In this document: positions 8,132 to 17,097 of the stretch, one piece after another
Layout: every line of letters begins with the position of its first letter
How positions within the stretch are numbered: the stretch's first letter is position 1
From: Rhizobium leucaenae USDA 9039
GTDB lineage: Bacteria > Pseudomonadota > Alphaproteobacteria > Rhizobiales > Rhizobiaceae
Direction: 5' to 3'
Assembly: GCF_000426285.1 (NCBI RefSeq)
Contig: NZ_AUFB01000011.1
Span: forward strand, 124,001-188,000
DNA length: 64,000 bases
Notes under the pieces: generated by a model
Databases searched by the model: none
Told to the model about the DNA's origin: nothing
What the model saw: only the letters and a program-made list of their open reading frames with translations
Program-made: the position numbers and the translations under genes

Positions 8132-9498
8132 GCGCCATGTTCGGGAGAAACAAGGGCAAAAAGAATGAGGACAATGAAACAGGCCAAATCGAATGGTACA
8201 GCGAAGTGCCGCGGTCCATCAGGCTCTACAGCGTCTCGGGTCTGGCAATCCTCTTCGCCTCTTTCGGCGGTTTCGGCTATTGGGCAGCGACCGCGCCGAT
8301 CGCCTCGGCCGTCATCGCTCAAGGCAGCTTCGTCGCCACCGGCAACAACAAGATCATTCAGCATCTCGAGGGCGGCATCATCAAGGAGCTGATGGTGAGC
8401 GAAGGCCAGGTCGTGCAGGAAGGAGACATCCTGCTCACTCTCGATCCGACGGCGGCCCTCGCCAATGATCGGGCGCTGAAACTGAGACGGCTGCGGCTGG
8501 AAACGGTGGTGGCCCGCCTGAGAGCAGAAGCCCAGGGCAATGAAGAGTTCAAAATCCCCGATATCGTCACGGCGGAGGCCGACGATCCCGATGTGACCGC
8601 GCTCATCCAAAGCCAGGTTGTGGTCTTTCACAGTAAACAATCCAAACTGCAGGAACAGCTCAATCTCATCGAAAAGAACATCCGCTCGCTCGAATATCGC
8701 ACCCAGGGATATCAGGGCCAGCGGGAAGCCTTCGTGACGCAGCTCAAACTTTTGACCGATGAACAGGAGTCGAAAGAAAAGCTTGCGAATATCGGCGTCG
8801 TCAGACGTTCCGACCTCCTGGCTGTGCAGCGCGCGGTCGCCGACGCCATGGGCGACCTTGCCCGTATCGACGCAGAGCTGAATGAGAACGAAGCGCAGGT
8901 GGCCAAGTACCGCCAGGAGGCGATCATTGCCATCAATGCCAACAAGCAGGCGGCGCTCGACGCGTTGGAAACGGCCGAATCCGATCTGGACAGCGTGCGT
9001 GAGCAGGTGCGCGAGGCCGCGGGCGTGCTCGACCGCACCGTCATCCGCTCACCGGTCGCCGGCACGGTCATCCGCTCCTACTATCATACCGCCGGCGGTG
9101 TCATCACGACGGGCAAGCCGATCATGGAGATATTGCCGAACAACGTGCCGTTGATCATCGAGGCACAGGTGCTGCGCACCTCGATCGACCAGTTGCGTGA
9201 AGGCGAATCCGCCTCCATCCGCCTGTCGTCTCTCAACCGGCGTACGACGCCGGTCCTGAACGGCAAGGTATTCTACGTTTCGGCCGACTCGATCGAGGAC
9301 AATTCCGGTTCGACGCAGCGCGATGTCTACGTTGTTCGCGTCCAGATCCCGAGTGACGAGATCAAACGCATTCCGGGCTTCAAGCCTGTACCAGGCATGC
9401 CTGCGGATGTTTTGATCAAGACGTCCGAACGCACTTTTTTCGAATATCTCTCCAAGCCGGTGGTCGACAGCATGTCGCGCGCCTTCAGGGAGCGATGA
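8128..9498 (+). CDS. HlyD-family periplasmic adaptor of the type I secretion system
   Basis: 456 residues. Membrane-fusion protein that bridges the ABC exporter to an outer-membrane channel. One membrane anchor lies near residues 32-55, followed by the classic adaptor pattern (QHLEGGIIKELMVSEGQVV, about 78-96), a long coiled-coil hairpin (about 110-290), then the second lipoyl half (DRTVIRSPVAGTV) and a beta-barrel domain that ends in GMPADVLIKTSERT. The start overlaps the exporter stop by four bases, so the pair is translationally coupled and almost surely one complex. Confidence 0.94.
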   Translation: MSAMFGRNKGKKNEDNETGQIEWYSEVPRSIRLYSVSGLAILFASFGGFGYWAATAPIASAVIAQGSFVATGNNKIIQHLEGGIIKELMVSEGQVVQEGDILLTLDPTAALANDRALKLRRLRLETVVARLRAEAQGNEEFKIPDIVTAEADDPDVTALIQSQVVVFHSKQSKLQEQLNLIEKNIRSLEYRTQGYQGQREAFVTQLKLLTDEQESKEKLANIGVVRRSDLLAVQRAVADAMGDLARIDAELNENEAQVAKYRQEAIIAINANKQAALDALETAESDLDSVREQVREAAGVLDRTVIRSPVAGTVIRSYYHTAGGVITTGKPIMEILPNNVPLIIEAQVLRTSIDQLREGESASIRLSSLNRRTTPVLNGKVFYVSADSIEDNSGSTQRDVYVVRVQIPSDEIKRIPGFKPVPGMPADVLIKTSERTFFEYLSKPVVDSMSRAFRER

Positions 9499-9534
9499 AC
9501 AAGTTCGCATTTTGGCTGAGCATAGGACCGCGCC

Positions 9535-10026
9535 ATGCCTGCAATGTCCGATATTCTGCTTCGCGTCGGCCGCTTGAACTATGTCTGGACGAATACGGAA
9601 AGTCTGCTGATCTATATCATTGCGCATCTGCTGAAGGTGGAGAAGGATGCGGCCATCATCGTCTTTCTGACGCTGAACACGACGCGCGCGCGCATCGATT
9701 TGGTCGAGCGTCTGGCGAAACTATCCTCAACGCCTGCCGAAGACAGCCGCGCGATCCTGGCGATGATGGGGCGCCTGAAGCGCGAATCAAAGATGCGCAA
9801 CAAATACAATCACTGCATCTATTCCTTCGACGAAAACGGCGACATTTCCAGCACACAGCTCATGCGTCTGGTGGAGGACGACCGGCACGTCAAATATGGC
9901 AAGGTCGAGCAACTGGATTTGCGCGAAATTGAAAGGCTGGAGAGCTCGATCAAGGAGATTGTCGAGATAAGCAAGGCTCTCTGGGCTTTCATCCATGCCA
10001 GCCCGCTTTTTCATGACGAGCTCTAG
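9535..10026 (+). CDS. conserved hypothetical protein downstream of the secretion genes
   Basis: 163 residues, soluble, largely helical, with no signal peptide. It starts 36 bases after the adaptor stop on the same strand, so it may be the last gene of the secretion operon. A second ATG three codons in is an equally possible start. Conserved-looking segments are NTTRARIDLVERL and MRNKYNHCIYSFDENGDI, of a kind found in small alphaproteobacterial proteins of unknown role. I cannot assign a function. An accessory or regulatory part in exoprotein export is only a positional guess. Confidence 0.7.
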   Translation: MPAMSDILLRVGRLNYVWTNTESLLIYIIAHLLKVEKDAAIIVFLTLNTTRARIDLVERLAKLSSTPAEDSRAILAMMGRLKRESKMRNKYNHCIYSFDENGDISSTQLMRLVEDDRHVKYGKVEQLDLREIERLESSIKEIVEISKALWAFIHASPLFHDEL

Positions 10027-10055
10027 GATGCGAAGCCGCGATCCCTCGTTATGAT

Positions 10056-10337
10056 CTATCGACGGCTGAGAAGACCAACCAGATAACCGATGCCCGCTGC
10101 CGCCGCGACCATGAAGATAGGTTCCTGGCGGACTCTTTCGCGCAGTTGATCGGTTATTTCCTGAGCCTCCTCAGTGACGACTGACTTTGCGCCCTGCCCG
10201 ACCGCGGCCATGCTGCGCGAGAGTTTCGTCAGATCCTCCCGAAGCGCGGCGATCTGCAAGTTAAGGTCTTCGACGGCGGTTTCAGCCTGTGCCTGTGCTG
10301 CAGCAGATTGGGCGGAAGCGGTTTTCGTCTCGGCCAT
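10056..10337 (-). CDS. small tail-anchored protein, DUF883/ElaB-YqjD-like
   Basis: 93 residues. The N-terminal two thirds is a charged, Ala/Gln/Glu-rich amphipathic helix likely to form a coiled coil. The C-terminal part (PIFMVAAAAGIGYLVGLLSRR) is a single glycine-zipper-like membrane segment ending in basic residues. This layout matches the ElaB/YqjD/DUF883 family, inner-membrane proteins that in E. coli associate with ribosomes in stationary phase. It is divergent from the PpiD-like gene. Confidence 0.75.
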   Translation of the reverse strand: MAETKTASAQSAAAQAQAETAVEDLNLQIAALREDLTKLSRSMAAVGQGAKSVVTEEAQEITDQLRERVRQEPIFMVAAAAGIGYLVGLLSRR

Positions 10338-10517
10338 CGTCGGCTCCTCTGTTTACCTCAGCCCCTCAACGTCAATCCCTGGCAAAGGTTCCGGGCCTGC
10401 AGATCAAGTCAGGCGATTTCCTTGGTGGCTCTTCAATTCCGGTTCGGATTGTTCTAAGGAACTCCGATTGCTTCGCCCGTGGGCGAAGACGGTATTCATG
10501 ACGAGGTTTGCCTTCCG

Positions 10518-12410
10518 ATGTTCGATGTGTTGAGAAAAATCGCCCAGACCTGGGTTGCCAAGGGCTTGATGCTTATTCTGGCGGCGGCCTTCGGCGTATG
10601 GGGGGTCGAGCGTTCGCTCATCACCGGCAGTGGCAGCAATACCGTTGTGACGGTCGGCGATCAGCAGATCGGCACCAATGAGTTCCGCCTCGCCTATCGT
10701 CGCCAGATCCAGGCGATCAGTCAGCAATTGCGCATGCAGATCACGCCGGAGCAGGCCCGGGCCTTTGGCATCGGACAGCAGACGGTCGCGCAGCTTGTTG
10801 CCGGCGCTTCGCTCGATCAGCTTGCCGCCGATATGAACCTCGGCCTGTCACAGGATCGCCTCGCCCAGCTTATCGGCGACGATCCGGCATTCAAGGCCCC
10901 GAATGGCGCCTTTGATCGGCAGAAATTCGAGAACCTGCTACGCAACAGCAGCATCAATCCCGACGACTACATCAAGGAGCGCAGCAAGGTAGCGATCCGC
11001 AGTCAGATCGTCGAAGCGGTCTCCAACGGCTTTACCGCGCCGAAGGTCCTGGTCGATGCGGTCAAGCAATATCATGATGAAAACCGCAGCATCGATTATC
11101 TGCTTTTGACCAACGCCAATATCGACCCCATCAAAGCTCCGGCGGAGGACGTGCTGTCGAAATGGTTCGAAGGCGTCAAGTCGAAGTACCGTGCGCCCGA
11201 ATACCGCAAGTTTGCCTATGTGAAGCTGCAGGCCGATGATGTCGCCAATCCTTCGAGCGTGACCGACGATGCGGTTCGCGCCGAGTTCGAGAAGCGCAAG
11301 GACAGCTTCACGACGCCGGCAACGCGCACGATCGAGCAGCTCACCTTTCCCAATAAGGACCTCGCCAACGCCGCCGCGGACGCGCTGAAGACGGGCTCGA
11401 CATTCGACCAGTTGGTGACCGATCAGGGGAAGAAGCCTTCCGACGTGCTGCTCGGCACCTTCACCAAGGAACAGGTTCCGGATCAAACGATCGCCCAAGC
11501 CGCCTTTGCGGTGACCAAGGAAGGCGGCACCACGCCCGTCATCGACGGTTCGTTCGGCCCGGTGATCTTGCGCGTGACCAATGTCAAGGCGGAGACCGCG
11601 AAGAGCTTCGATGAGGTCAAGGAAGACATCCGCAAGCAGATTGCACTCAACAATGCCGCCGATGAAATCACCAGCGCCCACGATAAGTTCGAAGATTTGC
11701 GCGGCTCCGGTGCGTCGCTGCAGGAGGCAGCGCAGCAACTCAATCTGAAGATGGTGACTGTCGATTCGGTCGACGCCACCGGCCTCGACCAAAGTGGCAA
11801 CGAGGTCAAGGACCTCCCTGCCAAGCAGCAGTTGCTGGCTGAAGTCTTCAAGGCCGATCAGGGAAGCAATGCTGCACCTGTGACCATCGGCAACGATGGC
11901 TACGTCTGGTACGATGTCCTGAGTATCAAGCCTGATCGCGATCGTCCGCTTTCCGAGGTGCATGACAAGGCCGTTGCCGACTGGACTGCCGAGCAGCAGA
12001 AGGTGGCGCTCGCGGCCAAGGCGGCCGAACTGAAGCAGGAAGCGCAGAAGGGCAAGTCGCTTGCCGACATCGCCGCGCCGCTTGGCATCGCAGTCGAAAA
12101 CAAGTCTAATGTGGCCCGCACAACGGACGATCCCGTTCTTGGTCGAGGTGGCGTCGCTGCCGCCTTCTCAGGCCCGGTCGACACTGTCGCCAATGCGGTC
12201 GGCGCCGACGATACGACGCAGATCCTCCTGAAGGTCACCGAGGTCAACGACAATCCGACGACGGATGCGCTGAGCAATGCCGATCAGCAGGCTGCTCAGA
12301 TTGCCAACGCCGCCGGCGACGACATTCTCGACCAGATGGTCAGCGACCTGCAGTCCAAGTACAGCGTCACGGTCAACCAGAGCCTCGCCGAACAGGCGAT
12401 GTCTCGCTAG
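10518..12410 (+). CDS. ppiD: SurA-N/PpiD-like periplasmic peptidyl-prolyl isomerase
   Basis: About 630 residues from ATG 10518; the frame is open further upstream (10479), but MFDVLRKIAQTWVAKGLM is the usual beginning of the family and GAGG lies 11 bases ahead. A single N-terminal membrane anchor (about 12-30) is followed by a SurA_N-like chaperone domain (VGDQQIGTNEFRLAYRRQ) and a parvulin-type PPIase region around residues 230-370 (TRTIEQLTF), with a long C-terminal helical part. PpiD-type proteins help newly secreted outer-membrane proteins fold at the exit of the Sec channel. The gene leads a same-strand run into trpD, a linkage that I recall as common in Rhizobiales. Confidence 0.85.
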   Translation: MFDVLRKIAQTWVAKGLMLILAAAFGVWGVERSLITGSGSNTVVTVGDQQIGTNEFRLAYRRQIQAISQQLRMQITPEQARAFGIGQQTVAQLVAGASLDQLAADMNLGLSQDRLAQLIGDDPAFKAPNGAFDRQKFENLLRNSSINPDDYIKERSKVAIRSQIVEAVSNGFTAPKVLVDAVKQYHDENRSIDYLLLTNANIDPIKAPAEDVLSKWFEGVKSKYRAPEYRKFAYVKLQADDVANPSSVTDDAVRAEFEKRKDSFTTPATRTIEQLTFPNKDLANAAADALKTGSTFDQLVTDQGKKPSDVLLGTFTKEQVPDQTIAQAAFAVTKEGGTTPVIDGSFGPVILRVTNVKAETAKSFDEVKEDIRKQIALNNAADEITSAHDKFEDLRGSGASLQEAAQQLNLKMVTVDSVDATGLDQSGNEVKDLPAKQQLLAEVFKADQGSNAAPVTIGNDGYVWYDVLSIKPDRDRPLSEVHDKAVADWTAEQQKVALAAKAAELKQEAQKGKSLADIAAPLGIAVENKSNVARTTDDPVLGRGGVAAAFSGPVDTVANAVGADDTTQILLKVTEVNDNPTTDALSNADQQAAQIANAAGDDILDQMVSDLQSKYSVTVNQSLAEQAMSR

Positions 12411-12435
12411 GCCCGGTCGGGAGGATCGATAGCCG

Positions 12436-13452
12436 ATGGCTGAATTGAAACCTTTCCTCGCCAAGGTCGCCAACCGCGAGGCGCTGACACGGGATGAAGC
12501 CCGTCAGGCATTCGATATTCTGATGTCGGGCGAAGCCACGCCTTCGCAGATTGGCGCTTTCCTGATGGCGCTGCGCGTGCGCGGCGAGACGGTCGATGAA
12601 CTCGTCGGTGCCGTCACGACGATGCGCGCTAAGATGCTGCCGGTGGAAGCACCGGCGGATGCGATCGATATCGTCGGCACCGGCGGTGACGGTGTCGGCA
12701 CCTACAATATCTCCACGCTCGCTGCCCTGATCGTGGCGGGTGCTGGCGTACCCGTCGCCAAGCACGGCAACCGCGCTCAAAGTTCCAAGGCTGGCACGGC
12801 CGATACGCAGTCGGTTCTCGGCATTAAACTCGATGTTGGCCCCGAAACGATTGCTCGCTGCATTCGCGAAGCCGGCATCGGCTTCATGTTCGCGCAATTG
12901 CATCATTCCTCGATGCGCCATGTCGGGCCTTCGCGCGTCGAGCTTGGCACGCGCACGATCTTCAACCTGTTGGGGCCACTTTCCAATCCGGCAGGCGCAC
13001 GCCGCCAACTGCTCGGCGTCTTCGCGCCGCAATGGATCGTGCCCCTTGCCGAGGTGCTGAAGGATCTGAATGCCGAAAGCGTCTGGGTCGTGCACGGCAA
13101 TGGTATCGACGAGATCACCACCACCGGCACGACGCAGGTGGCGGCGCTTGAAGACGGCAAGGTCCGCACCTTCGAACTGACGCCTGCCGACTTCGGCCTG
13201 CCGCATGCTTCGCTTGCAGACCTCAAGGGCGGCGACGGCGTCTTCAATGCGGCAGCGCTTCGCGAGGTGCTCAGCGGCGCGAAGAACGCCTATCGCGATA
13301 TTTCGCTCGCCAATGCCGCGGCATCCCTGGTGATTGCGGGCAAGGCGGAAACGCTTCATGATGGCATGAAGCTCGCAGCTCAGTCGCTCGACAGCGGCGC
13401 GACCGCCGCTGCGCTGGAAAAGCTGATCGCCGTCTCCAATGCCGAAGAATAG
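12436..13452 (+). CDS. trpD: anthranilate phosphoribosyltransferase
   Basis: 338 residues, the usual length. Transfers phosphoribose from PRPP to anthranilate in tryptophan synthesis. Seen motifs: GTGGDG (81-86) for PRPP binding, the following NISTLAA segment, KHGNRAQSS, and the HHSSMRHVGPSR substrate-binding region. It starts 25 bases after the PpiD-like gene and is followed after 12 bases by trpC. As in other alphaproteobacteria, TrpD here is a separate polypeptide without a TrpG domain; trpE(G) is elsewhere. Confidence 0.97.
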   Translation: MAELKPFLAKVANREALTRDEARQAFDILMSGEATPSQIGAFLMALRVRGETVDELVGAVTTMRAKMLPVEAPADAIDIVGTGGDGVGTYNISTLAALIVAGAGVPVAKHGNRAQSSKAGTADTQSVLGIKLDVGPETIARCIREAGIGFMFAQLHHSSMRHVGPSRVELGTRTIFNLLGPLSNPAGARRQLLGVFAPQWIVPLAEVLKDLNAESVWVVHGNGIDEITTTGTTQVAALEDGKVRTFELTPADFGLPHASLADLKGGDGVFNAAALREVLSGAKNAYRDISLANAAASLVIAGKAETLHDGMKLAAQSLDSGATAAALEKLIAVSNAEE

Positions 13453-13464
13453 GATTAGGACGTC

Positions 13465-14280
13465 ATGACCGATATCCTCCGGAAGATCGAAGCCTATAAG
13501 CGCGAAGAGATCGCCGCCGCCAAGGCCAAGGTTTCGCTTGCCGACCTCAAGGCGATGCAGGCCGGCCAGTCCGCGCCACGCGGCTTCCATAAGGCATTGG
13601 TCGCCAAAAGCGAAGCCGGTGTTTTCGGTCTGATCGCCGAGATCAAGAAGGCGAGCCCGTCGAAGGGACTCATTCGCCCCGATTTCGATCCGCCCGCCTT
13701 GGCCAAGGCCTATGAGATGGGCGGTGCTGCCTGTCTCTCGGTGCTGACGGACAGCCCGAGTTTCCAAGGCGCACCGGAATTCCTGACCGCCGCCCGCGCC
13801 GCCTGCTCCCTGCCGGCATTGCGCAAGGATTTCATGTTCGAAACCTATCAGGTGCACGAAGCCCGCGCCTGGGGCGCCGACTGTATTCTCCTGATCATGG
13901 CCTCTCTTTCCGACAGCGACGCCGAGCGCCTCCAGGACGCAGCCTTCGGCCTCGGCATGGATGTGCTGGTCGAGGTGCATGACGCGGCGGAAATGGAGCG
14001 GGCATTGAAACTGTCTTCACCGCTCGTCGGCATCAACAACCGCAATCTGCGCACCTTCGAAGTCAGCCTGACGGTCAGCGAAACCCTCTCCGCCATGGTT
14101 CCTAAAGGCCGACTACTGGTCGGCGAAAGCGGTATTTTCAGCCATGCCGACTGCAAGCGTCTTGAGACTGTGGGTATCACTACTTTCCTGGTCGGCGAGA
14201 GCCTGATGCGCAAGGACGACGTGGCGGCCGCAACGCATGCGTTGCTCACCGGCGAAACCGACGTTCTGGCGGCCGAGTGA
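13465..14280 (+). CDS. trpC: indole-3-glycerol phosphate synthase
   Basis: 271 residues. Converts carboxyphenylaminodeoxyribulose phosphate to indole-3-glycerol phosphate. The (beta/alpha)8 signature motifs are present: IAEIKKASPSKG (about 57-68) with the catalytic Lys, LRKDFM, GINNRNLRTFEV and VGESGIFSHAD near the C-terminus. It is monofunctional, without the TrpF domain that enteric bacteria fuse to it. It follows trpD closely and is almost contiguous with moaC (one base between stop and ATG). Confidence 0.97.
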   Translation: MTDILRKIEAYKREEIAAAKAKVSLADLKAMQAGQSAPRGFHKALVAKSEAGVFGLIAEIKKASPSKGLIRPDFDPPALAKAYEMGGAACLSVLTDSPSFQGAPEFLTAARAACSLPALRKDFMFETYQVHEARAWGADCILLIMASLSDSDAERLQDAAFGLGMDVLVEVHDAAEMERALKLSSPLVGINNRNLRTFEVSLTVSETLSAMVPKGRLLVGESGIFSHADCKRLETVGITTFLVGESLMRKDDVAAATHALLTGETDVLAAE

Positions 14281-14281
14281 A

Positions 14282-14776
14282 ATGAGCGCGGACAAAGCCG
14301 TTCTCACCCATATCGGCGCTTCCGGCGAAGCGCATATGGTCGATGTCGGCGGCAAAGCCGAAACGGTCCGCATCGCCACCGCCGAAGGCCATGTGAAAAT
14401 GAAGCAGGAGACGCTGGCGCTGATCCGCGAAGGCAATGCCAAGAAAGGCGATGTCATCGGCACGGCGAGGCTGGCCGGCATCATGGCCGCCAAGCAGACC
14501 CCCAATCTGATACCGCTCTGCCATCCGCTGATGCTAACCAAGGTCACGGTCGATATTGCCGAAGACGCTGCCCTGCCCGGCTTGCGCGTGACCGCCACCA
14601 CAAAGCTCACCGGCCGCACCGGCGTCGAGATGGAGGCGCTGACGGCAGTTTCCGTTGCTTGCCTGACGATCTACGACATGGCCAAGGCTGCTGACCGCAC
14701 GATGGAAATCGGCGGTATCAAGCTATTGGAGAAGTCCGGGGGCAAATCCGGCGACTTCCGTCACCCGGAGGCCTGA
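14282..14776 (+). CDS. moaC: cyclic pyranopterin monophosphate synthase (molybdenum cofactor)
   Basis: 164 residues from ATG 14282, chosen over an upstream in-frame codon inside trpC because it sits directly after the trpC stop and matches family length. MoaC acts after MoaA to form cyclic pyranopterin monophosphate. Family motifs are visible: LIPLCHPLMLTKV, the GVEMEALTAVSVACLTIYDM segment and the Lys-rich C-terminal LLEKSGGKSG. It lies four bases before moeA, so trpC, moaC and moeA read as one transcript. Confidence 0.96.
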   Translation: MSADKAVLTHIGASGEAHMVDVGGKAETVRIATAEGHVKMKQETLALIREGNAKKGDVIGTARLAGIMAAKQTPNLIPLCHPLMLTKVTVDIAEDAALPGLRVTATTKLTGRTGVEMEALTAVSVACLTIYDMAKAADRTMEIGGIKLLEKSGGKSGDFRHPEA

Positions 14777-14779
14777 CGC

Positions 14780-16006
14780 ATGAGCCTTTTACCCGTCGCC
14801 GACGCTCAAGAGCGCCTGTTGAATAGCGCAACCCCGCTCCATCGCATCGAAAGCGTAGCGCTCGACATGGCCGAAGGCCGGGTTCTCGCCAGGGATCTGA
14901 CCGCACGCCTGACACAGCCGCCCTTCGATGCCTCGGCGATGGATGGCTATGCCCTGCGTTTCGAGGATGCCGCCGAACCGGGGGCCGAGTTGACGATGAT
15001 CGGTGCTTCGGCCGCAGGTCACGCCTTCGAGGGTCTGGTCGGCAAGGGCGAAGCGGTGCGCATTTTCACCGGTGCGCCGGTTCCGCGCGGAGCCGATGCG
15101 GTGTTGCTGCAGGAAGACGCGGAACGGCTGGAAGACGATCGCATCCGCACGACCTATCCTCTGCGCAAGGGGCAGCATATCCGCCCGCGCGGCCAGGATT
15201 TTGTTGAAGGTGAAACGGTGCTTCCGGCGGGTACGGTGATGGATTTCTCACGGCTGACGGTTGCCGCCGCCATGAATTACCCTGCACTCGATGTTTATCG
15301 CCGCCCGCTGGTGGCGATCCTTGCGACGGGCGACGAGCTGGTGACGCCCGGCAGCGAGCCCGGTCCCTCGCAGATCATCGCATCCAACACATTCGGTATT
15401 GCCGCACTTGCCCGCAGCGCCGGCGCGCATGTGCTCGATCTCGGCATTGTCCCCGATGACAAGGCCGAAATCACCGCCGCGATCGGTCGCGCGCAAGTGG
15501 CGAAGGCTGATATCATCGTCACGCTCGGGGGCGCCTCGGTCGGCGATCATGATCTGGTGCAGGCCACCATGGTTGAGGCCGGCATGCAGCTCGATTTCTG
15601 GCGCATTGCCATGCGTCCCGGCAAGCCGCTGATGGTCGGCAGTCTTGGCGAAACCCATGTTCTTGGACTGCCCGGTAATCCGGTTTCCAGTCTCGTCTGC
15701 GGCCTTCTGTTCCTTGAGCCGCTGATCCGCAAGCTCGCCTCGTTGCCGCCGGTGAAGCGTGAAGCCATGGCGCGAACTGCCGTAACGCTAGCCGCCAACG
15801 ATCAGCGCCAGGATTATATCCGCGCAACGCTGACAAAATCAGCAGATGGCGGCTGGCTCGCCGAGCCCTTTTCCAAGCAGGATTCCTCAATGATGAAGGT
15901 CTTTTCCCGCTCGGACTGCCTCATTGTCCGGCCGGCGCGCACCCCCGAGGTTGCTCCGGGCTCGCCCTGCCCGGTTCTGTTGTTGCGCCCTGAGTTGCTG
16001 AGCTAA
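14780..16006 (+). CDS. moeA: molybdopterin molybdenumtransferase
   Basis: 408 residues, normal for MoeA. Inserts molybdate into adenylylated molybdopterin. Motifs seen include FDASAMDGYALR (about 52-63), FTGAPVPRGADAV, the sugar-phosphate loop region TLGGASVGDHD and LGLPGNPVSS. It ends the ppiD-trpDC-moaC-moeA run. In several related genomes lexA follows moeA; here the next gene is gnd on the other strand instead. Confidence 0.96.
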   Translation: MSLLPVADAQERLLNSATPLHRIESVALDMAEGRVLARDLTARLTQPPFDASAMDGYALRFEDAAEPGAELTMIGASAAGHAFEGLVGKGEAVRIFTGAPVPRGADAVLLQEDAERLEDDRIRTTYPLRKGQHIRPRGQDFVEGETVLPAGTVMDFSRLTVAAAMNYPALDVYRRPLVAILATGDELVTPGSEPGPSQIIASNTFGIAALARSAGAHVLDLGIVPDDKAEITAAIGRAQVAKADIIVTLGGASVGDHDLVQATMVEAGMQLDFWRIAMRPGKPLMVGSLGETHVLGLPGNPVSSLVCGLLFLEPLIRKLASLPPVKREAMARTAVTLAANDQRQDYIRATLTKSADGGWLAEPFSKQDSSMMKVFSRSDCLIVRPARTPEVAPGSPCPVLLLRPELLS

Positions 16007-16017
16007 GCGGATATGAA

Positions 16018-16050
16018 AATGCCGGGCAGTTGATCCGCCCGGCGTGAATT
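16018..16050. terminator. hairpin between convergent moeA and gnd
   Basis: GCCGGGC (16021-16027) pairs with GCCCGGC (16037-16043) in the short gap between the two convergent genes. T runs on either side are weak, so this is a moderate bidirectional terminator candidate. Confidence 0.4.
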
Positions 16051-16071
16051 TCGTCAAATCTGAAGAGGGAA

Positions 16072-17097
16072 TTACTTCGCCGGCTTTTCGTGGTGGCCGC
16101 CGAAGCCTGCGCGCATTGCCGACAGCACCTTGTTGGCATAGTCGTCATTGCCGCGCGAGGCGAACCGGCCATAGAGCGCGGCGCTAAGCACCGGTGTCGG
16201 AACGCCCTCGTCGATTGCAGCCGAAATCGTCCATCGGCCCTCGCCTGAATCCGATACGCGGCCGGCATATTGCGAGAGGGCCGCATCGCCATGCAGCGCG
16301 TCGGCCGTGAGATCGAGCAGCCAAGAGGTGATGACACTGCCGCGGCGCCAGACTTCGCTGATCTCGGCGATGTCGAGGTTGTATTGATAATATTGCGGAT
16401 GCGACAGCGGCGCGGTTTCGGCGTCGGCTTCGGTGGTCTGCAGGCCGACATTGGCATGACGCAGCACGTTGAAGCCCTCGGCATAAGCAGCCATCAGGCC
16501 GTATTCGATGCCGTTATGGACCATCTTGACGAAATGGCCGGCGCCGGACGGGCCGCAATGCAGATAGCCCTGCTCGGCGGTGCTGACGCTTGCGGCCGCT
16601 TCGGAGCGCATCTTCGATGGAGCGACATCGCCCACGCCCGGTGCGAGCGTTGCGAAGATCGGCGATAGATGCTGCACCGTCGCCTTTTCGCCGCCGATCA
16701 TCAGGCAATAACCGCGCTGCAGGCCGAAAACGCCGCCGCTCGTGCCGACGTCGACATAGTGGATGCCTTTCGGCTTCAGCTCTTCGGAGCGGCGGATGTC
16801 GTCATGATAATAGGAGTTGCCGCCATCGATGACGATATCGCCGTCCTCGAGCAGCGGAACGATCTTGGCGAGCTCCTTGTCGACGATCGCAGCCGGCAGC
16901 ATGAGCCAGACGGCGCGGGGACGGGAGAGCTTCGATACGAAATCTTCGAGCGAGGTGCTGCCGGTGGCGCCGAGCTGTTCAAGCTCCGAGATGCTTTCCG
17001 GACGCGCATCGAAAACGACGGCGCTGTGGCCGTCCTTCATCAGGCGCTGCACCATGTTGCTGCCCATACGGCCGAGGCCAATCATTCCGATTTGCAT
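16072..17097 (-). CDS. gnd: 6-phosphogluconate dehydrogenase, decarboxylating (short NAD-type)
   Basis: 341 residues, against about 470 for the long NADP enzyme, so this is the short GndA/YqeC-like form. Oxidises and decarboxylates 6-phosphogluconate to ribulose 5-phosphate. Motifs: N-terminal Rossmann loop GMIGLGRMGSNM, then DGGNSYYHDD, the substrate loop DVGTSGGVFGLQRGYCLMIGG and the catalytic segment GHFVKMVHNGIEYG. An AGGAG site precedes the ATG. It is monocistronic here, convergent with moeA. Confidence 0.93.
   Translation of the reverse strand: MQIGMIGLGRMGSNMVQRLMKDGHSAVVFDARPESISELEQLGATGSTSLEDFVSKLSRPRAVWLMLPAAIVDKELAKIVPLLEDGDIVIDGGNSYYHDDIRRSEELKPKGIHYVDVGTSGGVFGLQRGYCLMIGGEKATVQHLSPIFATLAPGVGDVAPSKMRSEAAASVSTAEQGYLHCGPSGAGHFVKMVHNGIEYGLMAAYAEGFNVLRHANVGLQTTEADAETAPLSHPQYYQYNLDIAEISEVWRRGSVITSWLLDLTADALHGDAALSQYAGRVSDSGEGRWTISAAIDEGVPTPVLSAALYGRFASRGNDDYANKVLSAMRAGFGGHHEKPAK

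Noticed and set aside
12373..13980. 535-codon minus-strand frame across trpD and trpC
   Set aside because: Entirely antisense to two certain genes; long antisense frames are common in GC-rich DNA.
15960..16080. Expected lexA after moeA
   Set aside because: The moeA-lexA order known in some relatives is not present; the next gene is gnd on the other strand.
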